From Mercurialis annua (lineage: Eukaryota; Streptophyta; Magnoliopsida; Malpighiales; Euphorbiaceae): a stretch of DNA of 64,000 nucleotides. The position numbers were made by a program, and so were the translations under genes. The stretch spans positions 17,065,001 to 17,129,000 of the forward strand of contig NC_065573.1 in the NCBI RefSeq assembly GCF_937616625.2. Direction: 5' to 3'. Positions within the stretch are counted from its first letter, which is position 1. Each line of letters begins with the position of its first letter. Below the pieces are notes generated by a model that saw nothing but the letters and a program-made list of their open reading frames with translations, searched no databases and had not been told where the DNA came from. This document shows positions 36,391-46,860 of the stretch, piece by piece.

Positions 36391-37704
36391 TAAATGAAAC
36401 CGCAGATCGGTTTCTTCCCCATTTTTTCTCTTTATTTTTTTTCCGCCTCCTCCCCATCTTTTCCCTCCTTCCGCCGCCGGTTGTCCTTCCCCCGCCGTTT
36501 TCCTCCTCCGCCGCCGTTCCCGTCCTCCCCCGCCGTTTCCCTTCTTCCCTGCCGTTTCCCTCCTCCCCCGCGCGTTTGCCTGCTGTTTCCGGCGCCAACT
36601 GCCGCCGTTCAGAGCAACCGCCGCCGCCGTTCATTTTTCCCAGCCGCCGTCCGTTCCTCTCCTCCCTGGTAAGTTTTCTGATTTTTTTTATATTTAAATT
36701 TAATTTCAGTTTTTTATATATAAACTAATTATATAAATTAAATAAAATAATTTCAGTTTTCCCTCCACCGCTGCCACCGCTGCCTCCGCTGTCTCCGTTC
36801 CCTTTTTTGGTAAATTTCAATTTTATTGTTTATTATAAATTTGGAAGATTTATTAAATTTATTTAATATATTTGGTTAAATTTCGGTTTTATTGTTTTTT
36901 TAGGTTTATTATAGGTTAAGTCAATTATTAAATTAATTATAGGTTTATAATAAATTTGGTTATTTTAGTTTTAGGGTTAATTTTTGTATTTTAGGTTAAT
37001 ATGGTTAATTTTATGTTTTGAAAATAATATTAGAATTAGGCTCACTTGATAAATTGTTAAAATACTTGGTAATATTTGATTAAAATTGTTAGTTAGATAT
37101 TTCTAGCTTTAATTGTTTAATTTGTTGAATAAAGTAGATTGTTAATATTTTTATAAATATTGGTTGGTTAAATTAGGCTCATTTGATAAATGTATTAATT
37201 ATATGTTGTTTAATTTTAACAATTTTATTAGTTTGTTATTTAATATTAGTTAATTGGATTAGATAATAATTTAATCTAATAAATTACTGTTTATATTATT
37301 TTCGTTAAAATTGGTGGTTTTGTGTATTGTGATTTGATTGCAGGACTTCCCTGAAAAATGGGTGATGCTCATTTTTAGGGGAAATGCTGCCGAATTTTTA
37401 TTAATTTTTTTTATTAATACGTGTTTTGATTTAGGTCTGACAGTCGCTGATAGCCCTTGATAGCCGCGCACCGTTGTTCCGAGTGATCCGGGCGTTTCAC
37501 CTTCTATTTGCGGTTCTGCCTTTCAACAAGTAGGTTTTATCGCTTATTTTGATTTATTTTAATTGAAATAGCTTTTATTTATAATATTCAACCTAAATAA
37601 ACCTCGATTTTATTCCCACCGAATAAAATCGTAAACCTAGCCATAGAGTTCCCGTCCCGTGTGTTCAAGAGATTGAACAACACGGGATTGTACAGTTTGT
37701 ACAG
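36391..37704 (+). other. 5' leader region of the CACTA transposase gene
   Basis: A CCGCCG-rich stretch (36440-36665) ends in a good donor (CTG|GTAAGT at 36668/36669). A second C-rich block follows after ATTTCAG near 36755. The rest is AT-rich, intron-like DNA. At 37343 TTGCAG precedes GACTTCCCTGAAAAATGGG, a word repeated at 43040. The proline-rich frames across 36387-36728 look like untranslated GC-rich leader. Confidence 0.5.
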
Positions 37705-37978
37705 TTCGCAAAACTGGTGCTTCCGTAACTCGATCACGAAAAACCATATATGTCTAGTAGCGGTAGAAAAATATTCGGTTGTTTTCCAGCGTTTGTTCTC
37801 CGGGTGGATGTATAGTATATGTTTTGTAACGCTTATTCCTCGAGGAATATATAATTAGCGTTACAACGCATATACTAAATATCGCACTAAAGGAGAACGA
37901 CGCCGGAAGGCTGCCGAATATTTTTCTCCGTTGCTAGGCATATATCGTGGCCGAGTTACGGGGCGCCTGTTTTACGAA
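37705..37978. repeat. Long imperfect palindrome (274 bp) before the transposase start
   Basis: Left arm from TTCGCAAAACTGG and right arm ending CCTGTTTTACGAA pair over about 130 bp each. Matched blocks include CCGTAACTCG / CGAGTTACGG, AGAAAAATATTCGG / CCGAATATTTTTCT, AGTATATG / CATATACT and TTGTAACGC / GCGTTACAA. The centre is the palindrome ATTCCTCGAGGAAT (37835-37848). A transcript through it would fold into a long hairpin. Confidence 0.9.
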
Positions 37979-38069
37979 TGGGATAGGCCCCTACCTTTTC
38001 AGCTGCCAATTACATTGACTTTGCTTATCTCGAGTGAAAACCCCACCTCTAATTATCCGCGCTACAGAA

Positions 38070-41000
38070 ATGGAGACAGACCGCAGTTGGATGTACAAGA
38101 GCCACACAAACGGGCTACTAACCACAGTGTATAAGGAGCATGTGAAGGAGTTTGTCCGGTTTGCATTACGGCATCCGGCTTGTATGAGTGGGGTACAGAT
38201 AAAATGCCCCTGCCCTAAGAGAGGTTGTCGAAATACAAGCTATCGGGATGTCGATGAGGTGGAATTCCATCTATTGAAGAATGGGTTCGTGAAAGGTTAC
38301 CAAGTATGGGTTTTTCATGGCGAGGGGAGCGTTTTGAACCCCCCTCCCCTTGCACAGTTACCAGAGCAGGATGTTGAGTTCGACTATGAAGATGAGGGGC
38401 CAGGTGAGTTCAGTTCCGCTCAAAGAATGATTCTTGATGCGGCCGGTCCAGAAATAACGTTTCCTGAAGATGAGCTCCCGAATGCTGAAGCTCAAAAATT
38501 TTAGATATGATGCGTGCGGCTGAAGAAGACATATGGCCTGGGAATAGCAGACATTCTCCATTTTCTGCATCTGCTAAAGTGATGGAGATCAAGTGTCGAC
38601 ATAAGGGTTCGGTAGCTTTAGTTGACGACGTATGCGGATTGATACAGGAGCTGCTCCCGGAGGACAACAAGATGCCAACGAATTTTGCTAAGATTAAGAA
38701 GCTGGTCAAAGGTTTGGGGTTGCCGGTTGAGGTTATTGATTGTTGTTTCTATAACTGTATGATTTATTGGGGGGAGGACGCGGATCTAACGCACTGCAAA
38801 GTTTGTAATTATGCGCGGTGGAAACCTGTGACCCAAGGAAAATCCACAACAAGAAAGGCTAACGTGCCATATAGTAAAATGTTCTATTTTCCAATAACTC
38901 CGAGGCTACAGAGGTTGTACGCTTCGAAAGCCACTGCTCGGCATATGACCTGGCACGCAGACCACGAGATGGAGGGTGATAAGATGTGCCACCCGTCCGA
39001 CTCTCCGGCTTGGAAACGTTTTAGTGAACTGCATTCTGAGTTTGCCGATGAAGGGAGAAATATCAGATTAGGCTTATGCTCCGATGGGTTTCAGCCATTT
39101 ACCAATTTTGGGCAGCAGTATTCCTCGTGGCCGGTCATTTTGACGCCGTACAATCTCCCCCCAGGCATGTGCATGAAGGATGAGTTTATGTTTTTAACGG
39201 TTTTGGTACCAGGGCCTAGAAACCCGAAACACCTAATGGATATCTTCCTACAGCCGCTGATTGCAGAGTTGAACCAACTGTGGGAATGTGGAGTCCAGAC
39301 ATATGACGTTCATAAGCGTCAGAATTTTCAACTAAAAGCGGCTCTTATGTGGACAATAAATGACTTTCCCGCTTATTCTATGTTGTCTGGTTGGAGCACT
39401 GCTGGTAGAAAAGCATGCCCGTACTGCATGGAAAACACTGATGCATTCACACTGGATAAAAGCGGTAAACAATCGTGGTTTGATTGCCATCGCAAGTTTT
39501 TGCCTCCGAATCACCAATTCCGTCGAAATGTTACTGATTTCCGTAAGGGGAAACGAGAGGTCGGCAAAAGGTTTGCAGGGGTGAGAACTGGAGATGAACT
39601 GTTAGCAGAGATTGATCGACTGGGGTTTAAGAAGGCATTTGAGCCTGGTGCGAAAGTTACTAATGCATTACTGTCAAAAGATCATGGGTGGAATAAAAAA
39701 AGTATCTTTTGGGATTTGCCTTATTGGAGAACGAATGTAATACGTCACAATCTCGATGTCATGCACATTGAGAAAAATGTCTTCGATAACATTTTTAATA
39801 CCGTTCTCAATATCCCCGGGAAAACAAAAGACCATGCAAAATCTCGTGAAGAGTTGAACGACATCTGTGATCGGCCAGGGTTAGCTAAAGATCCGGCAAC
39901 TGGGAGATTTCCAAAGGAAATGTATGCTTTGGATAGGGATTCAAAACGAGTTTTGCTTGAGTGGATTCAGAAAATAAAGTTTCCAGACGGGTACGCGTCA
40001 AACTTGTCTAGATGTGTTGATCTAAAGGGGTTGAAAATGCATGGAATGAAAAGTCATGACTGCCATGTTTTTATGCAACGACTTCTGCCAATCGCCCTTC
40101 GGGAGCTACTTCCGAAAAACGTGTGGGAGCCTCTAACAGAGTTAAGTATCTTCTTCAGGGAGTTAACTTCCACGTCACTGTCACAGGAAGATCTAAACCG
40201 TATGGAAACTGAGATACCAAAAATCCTGTGTAAGTTGGAACGTATATTTCCACCCAGCTTTTTTGACTCTATGGAGCATCTCCCCGTGCATCTTCCGTAT
40301 GAAGCTATGATGGCAGGACCGGTTCAGTATCGCTGGATGTATCCATTTGAAAGGTAATCAATTAGTCATGGTTTTTTCTCGAATCGATCTGTTCAATAAA
40401 TATATGATTATAGAAAATGCTTACGAATATTAATATCCGGTTACAGATATTTGAGGAAATTGAAAAAAAAGGTCACTAATAAAGGCAGGGTGGAAGGGAG
40501 CATTAGTAGTGGATATCTGCAAGAAGAAATCGCTAAATTTGCATCCTATTATTTTACCGAAGGTGATCCGATGTTACCCGTGCGTTTGGGAAGAAATGAA
40601 ACTTGCGATATGGATATCGATGACGATGCCGACAGACTGGGAATTTTTAAACCTAAGGGAAAGCCGTTGCGTGGTAGCGGTAGGAGATATCTTGAAGACG
40701 ATGAGATCATCGCTGCTCGGACCTATGTTCTTCTGAATTGTTCCGAAATCGAAGAGCATCGAAAGTAAGCATTTAAATATAGTGTAATATTTCACATATT
40801 TGCTAGAATTTGATGTAGTTTGGGCCTCTACCATTTAAAGGGTTTTTGTAGCCGGGTTGCGCGAAAGGAACAGTGGCATAAGTGAAACAGAAATTGAAAG
40901 AGTGCTGGAAAGTGATTTCGCCTCTTGGTTCGAACAATATGTACGTATCTTATAACAATGGACTTTCATTTTTATAATAAGGTTTATAAATTTTACAAAT

Positions 41001-41700
41001 TTCTAACTCCCCACAGGTGAAAGATCCAACTGTCTGTACAAATCCGTTTATTCTGAGTCTCGCAAAGGGACCGTGTAGAAAGGTCACCACATATAAGGGA
41101 TACTATGTAAACGGCTTCAAATTTCTTACTCAGGAATATGGGCAGGATCAACTTACAATGAATAGCGGTGTCTGCGTAAGGGGAACAGAATATGTTGAGG
41201 GTGAAAATGACTTTTATGGAGTGTTAACGGACATAATTGAGTTAGAGTATCCAGCTCTACCAATGAAGCAGACCGTCATTTTTAAATGCGAATGGTTCGA
41301 CCCTACGGATACAGGCACAGACACTACCAATCGATACAACTTGGTAGATGTTAATCACAGACACAGGTATAATAAATACGAGCCGTTCATCTTGACAGAA
41401 CAGGCTGACCAAGTTCATTACCTTCCATATCCAAGCAGAAGACGGGACAAAGTAAATTGGTGGGCAGTTTGCAAAATTAAGGCACGATCAGAACTTGACA
41501 TGCCCGATGCGATTATCCCGGCCTTTCAAGACGACATTGAAGAAAATCCCCTTATAGTTGAAACGGACGACAATCCCACAAATTTAGTTGACCTGAATGA
41601 CGTGGCAGACGAAGATGCGTTGCAAATCCCTCCTGTTGAAGATGAAGAAGAAGAATATCCGCCATCCTCATCAGACGAAGATGAAGAACAACTCGACTGA
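38070..41700 (+). pseudogene. TNP2-type CACTA transposase, frameshifted
   Basis: This enzyme would bind the CACTA ends and cut the element out. The start METDRSWMY at 38070 opens the transposase-associated domain (CPCPKRGCRN, FHLLKNGFVKGYQVWVFHGE), which runs to a TAG at 38502. The frame continues at 38507 in another register. It holds the Transposase_21 domain (CKVCNYARWKP, CHPSDSPAWKRF, GLCSDGFQPF, SSWPVILTPYNLPPGMCMK, TINDFPAYSMLSGWSTAGRKACPYC) and DUF4218 (VMHIEKNVFDN, LKMHGMKSHDCHVFMQRLLP). Splicing 40353 to 40447 restores PFER-YLRKLKKKVTNKGRVEGSI. An exon near 40868-40940 (acceptor uncertain) leads to the last exon at 41017 with DUF4216 (YYVNGFKFLTQEYG, VIFKCEWFDP, PSRRRDKVNWWAVCK) and an acidic tail. 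A single missing T in the AAAAATTTT run near 38500 is the simplest cause of the break. A tiny intron is the alternative. Confidence 0.9.
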
Positions 41701-41854
41701 CGTTTTGGATATTTTTTGCAGTTTTAGTTGTATTCATTTATTATTGTACTAATAACAATTTATTTTTTTATAATGTATTTTTCTATAATGTTTTGTTATA
41801 ATGTATTTTTTAACAATGTATTAAATTGTTATATATGGAACGAAATGTATTTTA

Positions 41855-43611
41855 ATGTCTGCAGGTATGAGAGGGCAGGGTGGTTCAGGTGATCCGACTA
41901 GAAGTCGGGGACGTCGGGGTAACCCAACTAGAGGTCGTGGTCGGGGTAACCCGGCTGTGCGTGCCCCTATTGAGGACGTCCCTGTTCAGGGTCAGCAGCA
42001 GGAGGTGGAGGCGGCACCCCCTGTTCAGGCCCGACAGCCAGGAGAGCCGCCTGCAGAGCTGGATGACCAGGGGAGGGCACTGTGTTTCCCAGACGCCAGC
42101 AGGTAAGAATGTAAATTTTTAGTTTAATTTTTTTTATCGTTTTACTATAGAAAGTAAAAGTTTGCTGTAACCTCGCAGGGAGAGGCTGTTGCACTCTGGA
42201 CCAATCTCCCGGTCTATGCGGGAGATCTTTAGAAAGTGTTGGTTCGAGAATGGGCGAGCCTGGAGGTTTCTGACTGCAGAGCAGACAGATTTCTATTGGG
42301 AGGAATTTAAGGTAATAAATTGTTAATTTTAAAGTTTGAATGTAGACTAACGCAAAATTACTAACTCAAACTTGGCGTTTATGTTTTGCAGAAGGAATAC
42401 TGGTGGGATACGGCGGATTACAGCGACGACGTCATCAAAAGTGTATTCATGGCGCATGCTGCAAACCGATATAAGGACGTTATTCATAGGATGAGAGAGA
42501 AGGACGAAAAACATACCTCGATCAGCCAAGATATCTGGGATTCCTGGAAGGCCGTCTGGGCGTCAGAAGACGAGAAGAAGAAGTCCGATGTAGCTCGCGC
42601 TAATAGGATGAGTGAGCTTGCTGGAGCTGGTTCCGGACCAGTACGCCATACAGGGGGATCCCGTTCCGCCATCCGACATATGGATGTGTTGGTTTGTTTC
42701 TAGAATTCTTTTTTATTTACAACTATCTTTTATTTTCAGATTTTCTGATGAACTAACAAATTGTTTATTTTTCTTTTAGGCTGAAGAGCTCGGCTGCAAG
42801 CCTACCGCAACGGAGCTGTATACTCGGATGCACTCCACGAAAGCTGATAAGGGTGTCATGGTAGACAAGAGGGCCCAGAACATGAGTGTAAGTCATGAAC
42901 CTATATAATTTTAGTAGTTGTTTTACTTTACTCGAGTGTTAGATTAAATTAGTGTAAAATGTGTTTTAATGTAAATTCTAAATACTAGATTAGGTGTGTT
43001 AACAGCCGGTGGGTTGTATATGAAATGTATATGTTTGCAGGATGTCCCTGAAAAATGGGTGTTAATCAAATTATAGAGGAAATGCTGCCGAATTTTCGTT
43101 AGAAATTATACTTACATTTCATATGTTATACGTTTTTAACCGTTATGTGATATGTTTTTCTATCTTTTTGTAGGATGCAATTGCTCAGAGACTTGCTGCT
43201 GCATCGCAGCCGCCGACCGATGGGGGTTCTTCTAGCACAGCGGAAGTCGACGAGACCCAGCTGTTTCTGGATATCGAGGGCGTTAACAAGAAGCGTCGTG
43301 TTTACGGGTTGGGTTCAGCGACTAGTGCGTACGTGGATACGACGACGTCTAGTAGGGCGAGGACCAGGTCCACACAGTCACAGCGAACTGAGGAGGAGAT
43401 CGAGCGGCGTGTGCGGGCGGGGATCCAGGACGGACTGCGCCAGATTACCACTGAGGTAAAGGATCTCCGTGCGCACCAGGCGAGAGCCAATGAGAGGATG
43501 GCCGAGATTATTCAGGCTGAGATGGCGAAGATGATGCAGACTCTTCCTCCGCAGTATCGCCCACCTCCACCCCCAGGTCCTTCAGACGATGACGACACTC
43601 CGACTTTATAG
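41855..43611 (+). CDS. Transposase_24 (Ptta/En-Spm) type protein of the CACTA element
   Basis: Exons 41855-42102, 42179-42311, 42392-42691, 42780-42887 and 43174-43611 join in phase to about 408 residues. The N-terminus is an RG-rich, disordered DNA- or RNA-binding-like tail (GRRGNPTRGRGRGNP). The middle has the conserved aromatic core seen in this family (REIFRKCWFENGRAWRF, FYWEEFKKEYWWDT, HAANRYKDVIHRMREK, WKAVWASEDEKKKSDVARAN). Then come LGCKPTATELYTRMHSTKADKG and a helical, Arg/Glu-rich coil. The end is proline-rich with an acidic tail (DDDDTPTL). In Spm the equivalent second protein binds the subterminal repeats and assists TNP2-type transposase; that role is inferred. A second ATG at 41867 may be the true start, because the first overlaps a TCTGCAG that could be an acceptor. 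No break is seen. Confidence 0.85.
43037..43102 (+). repeat. Intronic word shared with 37341-37402 of the same CACTA element
   Basis: GCAGGATGTCCCTGAAAAAT here and GCAGGACTTCCCTGAAAAAT at 37341. Both are followed by GGGTG, a TAG, then GGAAATGCTGCCGAATTTT. Both are preceded by an acceptor-like TGCAG and open a short frame ending in TAG, so they may be alternative exons or a conserved regulatory word. Confidence 0.75.
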
Positions 43612-43839
43612 TGTCATGTTTGCGTTTCTGACATTTTGTATTTTGTCACTTTATACATTTTCTATTTTTTTGCTTTATACATTTTGTTGCGTTATGTAAA
43701 ATATAATATGTTTTTATATGAAAGCGTTCTTTTCCTGAAATTGAGTTTTATTAAGAATTGTAAATAGTAGATTTTACTGGTTATAATCGTCGTTAATAAA
43801 ACAGGGAAACGGACGAGAAAACGGAAATTTTCCGCGCAA

Positions 43840-44312
43840 ATTGTTTGTGATTTGCGACGGATTGGATCCGTCGCAGAGTTTGTAATTTGCGACGGATCCA
43901 AGCCGTCGCAAATGAATGAGATTTGCGACGGAATTGCTCCGTCGCAGAGTTTATAATTTGCGACGGATCCAATCCGTCGCAAATGAATGTGATTTGCGAC
44001 GGATTTGATCCGTCGCAAAATCCCTGTCGCACAGTAAAATAAAGTTTGCGACGGAATATATTCCGTCGCAAACTTAATTATCCGTCGCCAAATTCGTCTC
44101 CCTTTTCATTTTTTAGGAGACGAAATTGGCGACGGTTTGTTGGATATGGCGACGGGTGTTCCGTCGCCATTTTTGCGACCCCTTGGTCGCTAAAACTTTA
44201 GCGACCAGACAATTTGCGACGGACAGATTCCGTCGCAAATCCGTCGCAAAGTGCTATTCGCGACGGATTTTGCATAGTTTGCGACGGAATAGTCCGTCGC
44301 AAATTGCCTGCT
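43840..44312. repeat. Right subterminal repeats of the CACTA element
   Basis: Some twenty GCGACGGA / TCCGTCGC words, many in palindromic pairs spaced by 5-10 bases (for example TTTGCGACGGAT..ATCCGTCGCAAA). They mirror the left subterminal zone and the smaller element at 31855. Confidence 0.88.
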
Positions 44313-45507
44313 GTACAGTAGTGTTTAAACATTAAGAATTTATTTGCACTTTAACCTAGTAATTGACATAGTGACACATTGCGTGGCACGCCACATCAGC
44401 GCCACATCAGTAAAAGCGTGTATCGATTGAGAGTTGGAAAAAATTGAAACGAAATCATGCGTTTCAGGACAAAGTGGATGAAATTGAAAGGTTTGTATTT
44501 TTGTAGAACTTCCTTCAAAGGTTTGGCCTTTTTTGATTATTTGGGCATATTATAAACATATATCCTGAAAATTGTCATAGAAAGTGCATTGATGTAGAGA
44601 TAAGATTAATTGTCATTTGATCGAACATATTATATGCAGGGGCAAAACTAGAAATATTTTCCACCCGGGGTTAAAGTTCACCTTCTCAATTTAAAATGAA
44701 AAATTAAAAGAGTTTAAATTCCCGGTTTTTAATATAAACATTTATATTAATTCAAATTTTAAATATTTTCATTTAACCATAAAAAATATCAAATTAATAT
44801 CAGACTAGGGCATAAATTTAATCAAAATTTATTAATTCGGTTGATTGTTTTTTAATTGCAAAATAATCTTTTAACTTTAATTATTTTTAAAAAATAATTA
44901 ATATAACATAAATATTTATTAATTTTTATTAATATATTACCTAAAGAAAGTGAAAAGTTGTTAACGTGATTAGTATAAGATAAATAAAACTAAAACTTTT
45001 ACTTTTTTATTAAAGAAAAAAGAAAGATTGTTGTTTTACAACAAGTGGAGTTGAACCCTTTGCCGATACAAATGCCAAATAAGTTTTAAGTGATTTTACT
45101 GCCGAGCCAAGCATAATATTAAGGGCTTTTTATATGAAATACTTATTTTTCTTCAACATTTACTTTTTTACTATCTCTTTTAAATCTTTACATTTCATAC
45201 CAGCTTTTTTTTCTTTTATACTATTTTTTTAAAAGAAAATTTACTTTGTATATTAAACAAAACTTAGCTTGGCATAAAAAGGTAGCAAAACTAGATCTAA
45301 AACATTGAAGGAAAAAAAAAGTCGGATAACCAAATGAAATTATCATCTGGTAATGATATTTCTGATTCCAATACTGGTGTTTATGTACAAATATAAGTAG
45401 AACAAAAAATATGATCCACATGGATATTTGACGGTGGAATTACGGTTCAACTTTTTTATTTTTTTATAAGAACGGTTCAATGGATTACTCGTGTGATCTT
45501 ATTGTTT

Positions 45508-45927
45508 ATGGGACTTGTTTTTTTTTTTCTGATTTGTTGTCTCACTATATTCATTTGCTTACGTCATCGCACTTCGAATACTCAAAACGATGAACATAAT
45601 GAATTAGAACACGTTCATCGCGACATTGAAAACGACGCTGCAGAACGTCGAAACATCGAAGAACGGCGAGAAAGAACATTGACATTAATACAGTTGTTCA
45701 AGAAAGTTGTTTATAGTAAGAACAACAAGGTGTCGAGTACTGGTGAGGAAGATGATGACGTGTGCCCTATTTGCATAGAGAAATTCAACGATGATAACGA
45801 GTGTGTGGTGCTTCCTTGCAGTCATATGTTTCATAAACTGTGCCTGCAAAATTGGCTGAATAAAAATACTTTATGCCCTATTCGTCGAGCTGCAAAATTG
45901 GAGATTCATCTTGCAAATCAAGTTTAA
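45508..45927 (+). CDS. Small RING-H2 protein with N-terminal membrane segment (ATL-like), last Cys missing
   Basis: Single exon, 139 residues from the first ATG after an in-frame TGA (45412). Residues 1-17 (MGLVFFFLICCLTIFIC) form a membrane anchor. A charged His/Glu/Arg-rich linker follows (about residues 20-60). The RING-H2 core is CPICIEKF, LPCSHMFHKLCLQNWL and TLCPIRR. Cys-x2-Cys, Cys-x-His-x2-His-x2-Cys and the seventh ligand are present, but the eighth Cys is Arg (CGT, one base from TGT). In functional RING-H2 E3 ligases eight ligands bind two zincs and recruit the E2 enzyme, so activity is doubtful. The frame lies wholly inside a Mutator-like element, so it was probably captured from a host ATL-type gene. 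It has no introns, as is usual for ATL genes. Expression is unknown. Confidence 0.8.
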   Translation: MGLVFFFLICCLTIFICLRHRTSNTQNDEHNELEHVHRDIENDAAERRNIEERRERTLTLIQLFKKVVYSKNNKVSSTGEEDDDVCPICIEKFNDDNECVVLPCSHMFHKLCLQNWLNKNTLCPIRRAAKLEIHLANQV

Positions 45928-45996
45928 TGGGATTTGACAAATATTTCAAAACCCTAACTCTAATGGGATTTGGCAAATATTTCAAAACCCTAATTC
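45925..45996. repeat. 36-bp tandem duplication at the RING-H2 stop codon
   Basis: TAATGGGATTTGACAAATAT (45925) and TAATGGGATTTGGCAAATAT (45961) start two near-identical units. The first unit contains the stop codon TAA. Confidence 0.9.
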
Positions 45997-46329
45997 GATT
46001 ATTAACTTAGTTTGGGTAGTGAATATGAGTAATGAACGGGGTTTTAAATTTTAATTAGTGCTAAATGTTTGACGAGAGACTAGCTAGCGGTTTAATTGTA
46101 CTATCTAAAGTTCTTTTGATTTTTTTTTTCAAGTAATCATATTTTGTTTTAGAGAATTAACTCCTATTTTTCAACATTTTCTTTCATCATTTTTAAATTT
46201 TTTTCACCATTATATTCCTGCACTTAATATTTATCACATATTTTAATGTTAATTTTTTTAATTTTTTTAATTTTTTTAATTTTTTTTTGGATTTTAACTT
46301 TTTTTTACTATTGATGTTTTTCATCAGTT

Positions 46330-46860
46330 TTAATATCATGAAATCAACACGAAATCAACATATGTAATAAATTAACTAATTTTCAATTTTCAATTTTTTT
46401 TGCACTAATTTTTATTTTTTTAACATTTTTTCAATTTGATTTCATTTTTTTTATTTTATTTCACATATAATAAGTTCTTTTTCGTTATTGTTAAAATCAG
46501 GTAAATATCAACATAATATCAACACAATATCAACGTAAGATCAACATCGTAATATTACAATATTTAACATCATTACTGTCTTATTCACCGATGATAAAAT
46601 CAACAAAATATCAACCGAAAATCAACACAATATCAACACTGTGACATAAATAATTCAACATCATTATATGTCTTCTGCTTGATGCTAACATATCATTATC
46701 TAGTCTCAATTTAATTTAATTTAATTTTTTAGTTGATTTCACCAGACAATATTATCTTATTTTTCAATGTTAAAATATAAAAAAATCAGTTGATATCAAT
46801 ATAATATCAACATAAAGTCAACATAAAATCAACAACATTGTAACATTACAATAATTCAGC
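46330..46860. repeat. Array of AATATCAACA / ATCAACAT motifs inside the Pack-MULE
   Basis: About 20 copies of (A)ATCAACA, in runs such as ATCAACATAATATCAACACA near 46505 and 46800. It is downstream of the RING-H2 frame and comparable in style to the TTATCA array of the element at 33212. Confidence 0.8.

Larger units (their letters stand above)
35979..44323 (+). mobile_element. CACTA (En/Spm) element with transposase genes, 8345 bp
   Basis: Starts CACTACTAGAAAAAT and ends ACAGTAGTG, with 3-bp duplication TTT (35976-35978 and 44324-44326). Copy 1 gives the empty site GTAAGTTTTTTAAACATT. It carries two plus-strand genes: a TNP2-type transposase (38070-41700) and a Transposase_24-type protein (41855-43611). 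Its subterminal zones are rich in GCGACGGA. Ends, both genes and the duplication are all present, so it is near full length. A frameshift in TNP2 probably makes it inactive on its own. Confidence 0.95.
30996..44546. mobile_element. Second copy of the Mutator-like element, interrupted
   Basis: The same terminal repeats as 23685-24834, flanked by perfect 9-bp duplications ATATTATAA (30987-30995 and 44547-44555). All four younger insertions lie inside it. Confidence 0.85.
30903..45113. repeat. Duplicated segment, copy 2 (split by four insertions)
   Basis: Blocks at 30903-31010, 31518-31854, 32990-33211, 35604-35978 and 44324-45113 together reproduce copy 1 (23.6-25.3 kb), with only scattered substitutions and small indels. 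The boundaries of the four intervening pieces coincide with transposon ends. Removing them restores one continuous segment. Confidence 0.9.

Noticed and set aside
36387..36728. Proline/arginine-rich frames on both strands (about 100 residues)
   Set aside because: They come from the CCGCCG-rich leader of the CACTA transposase gene, which ends in a splice donor. There is no conserved domain.
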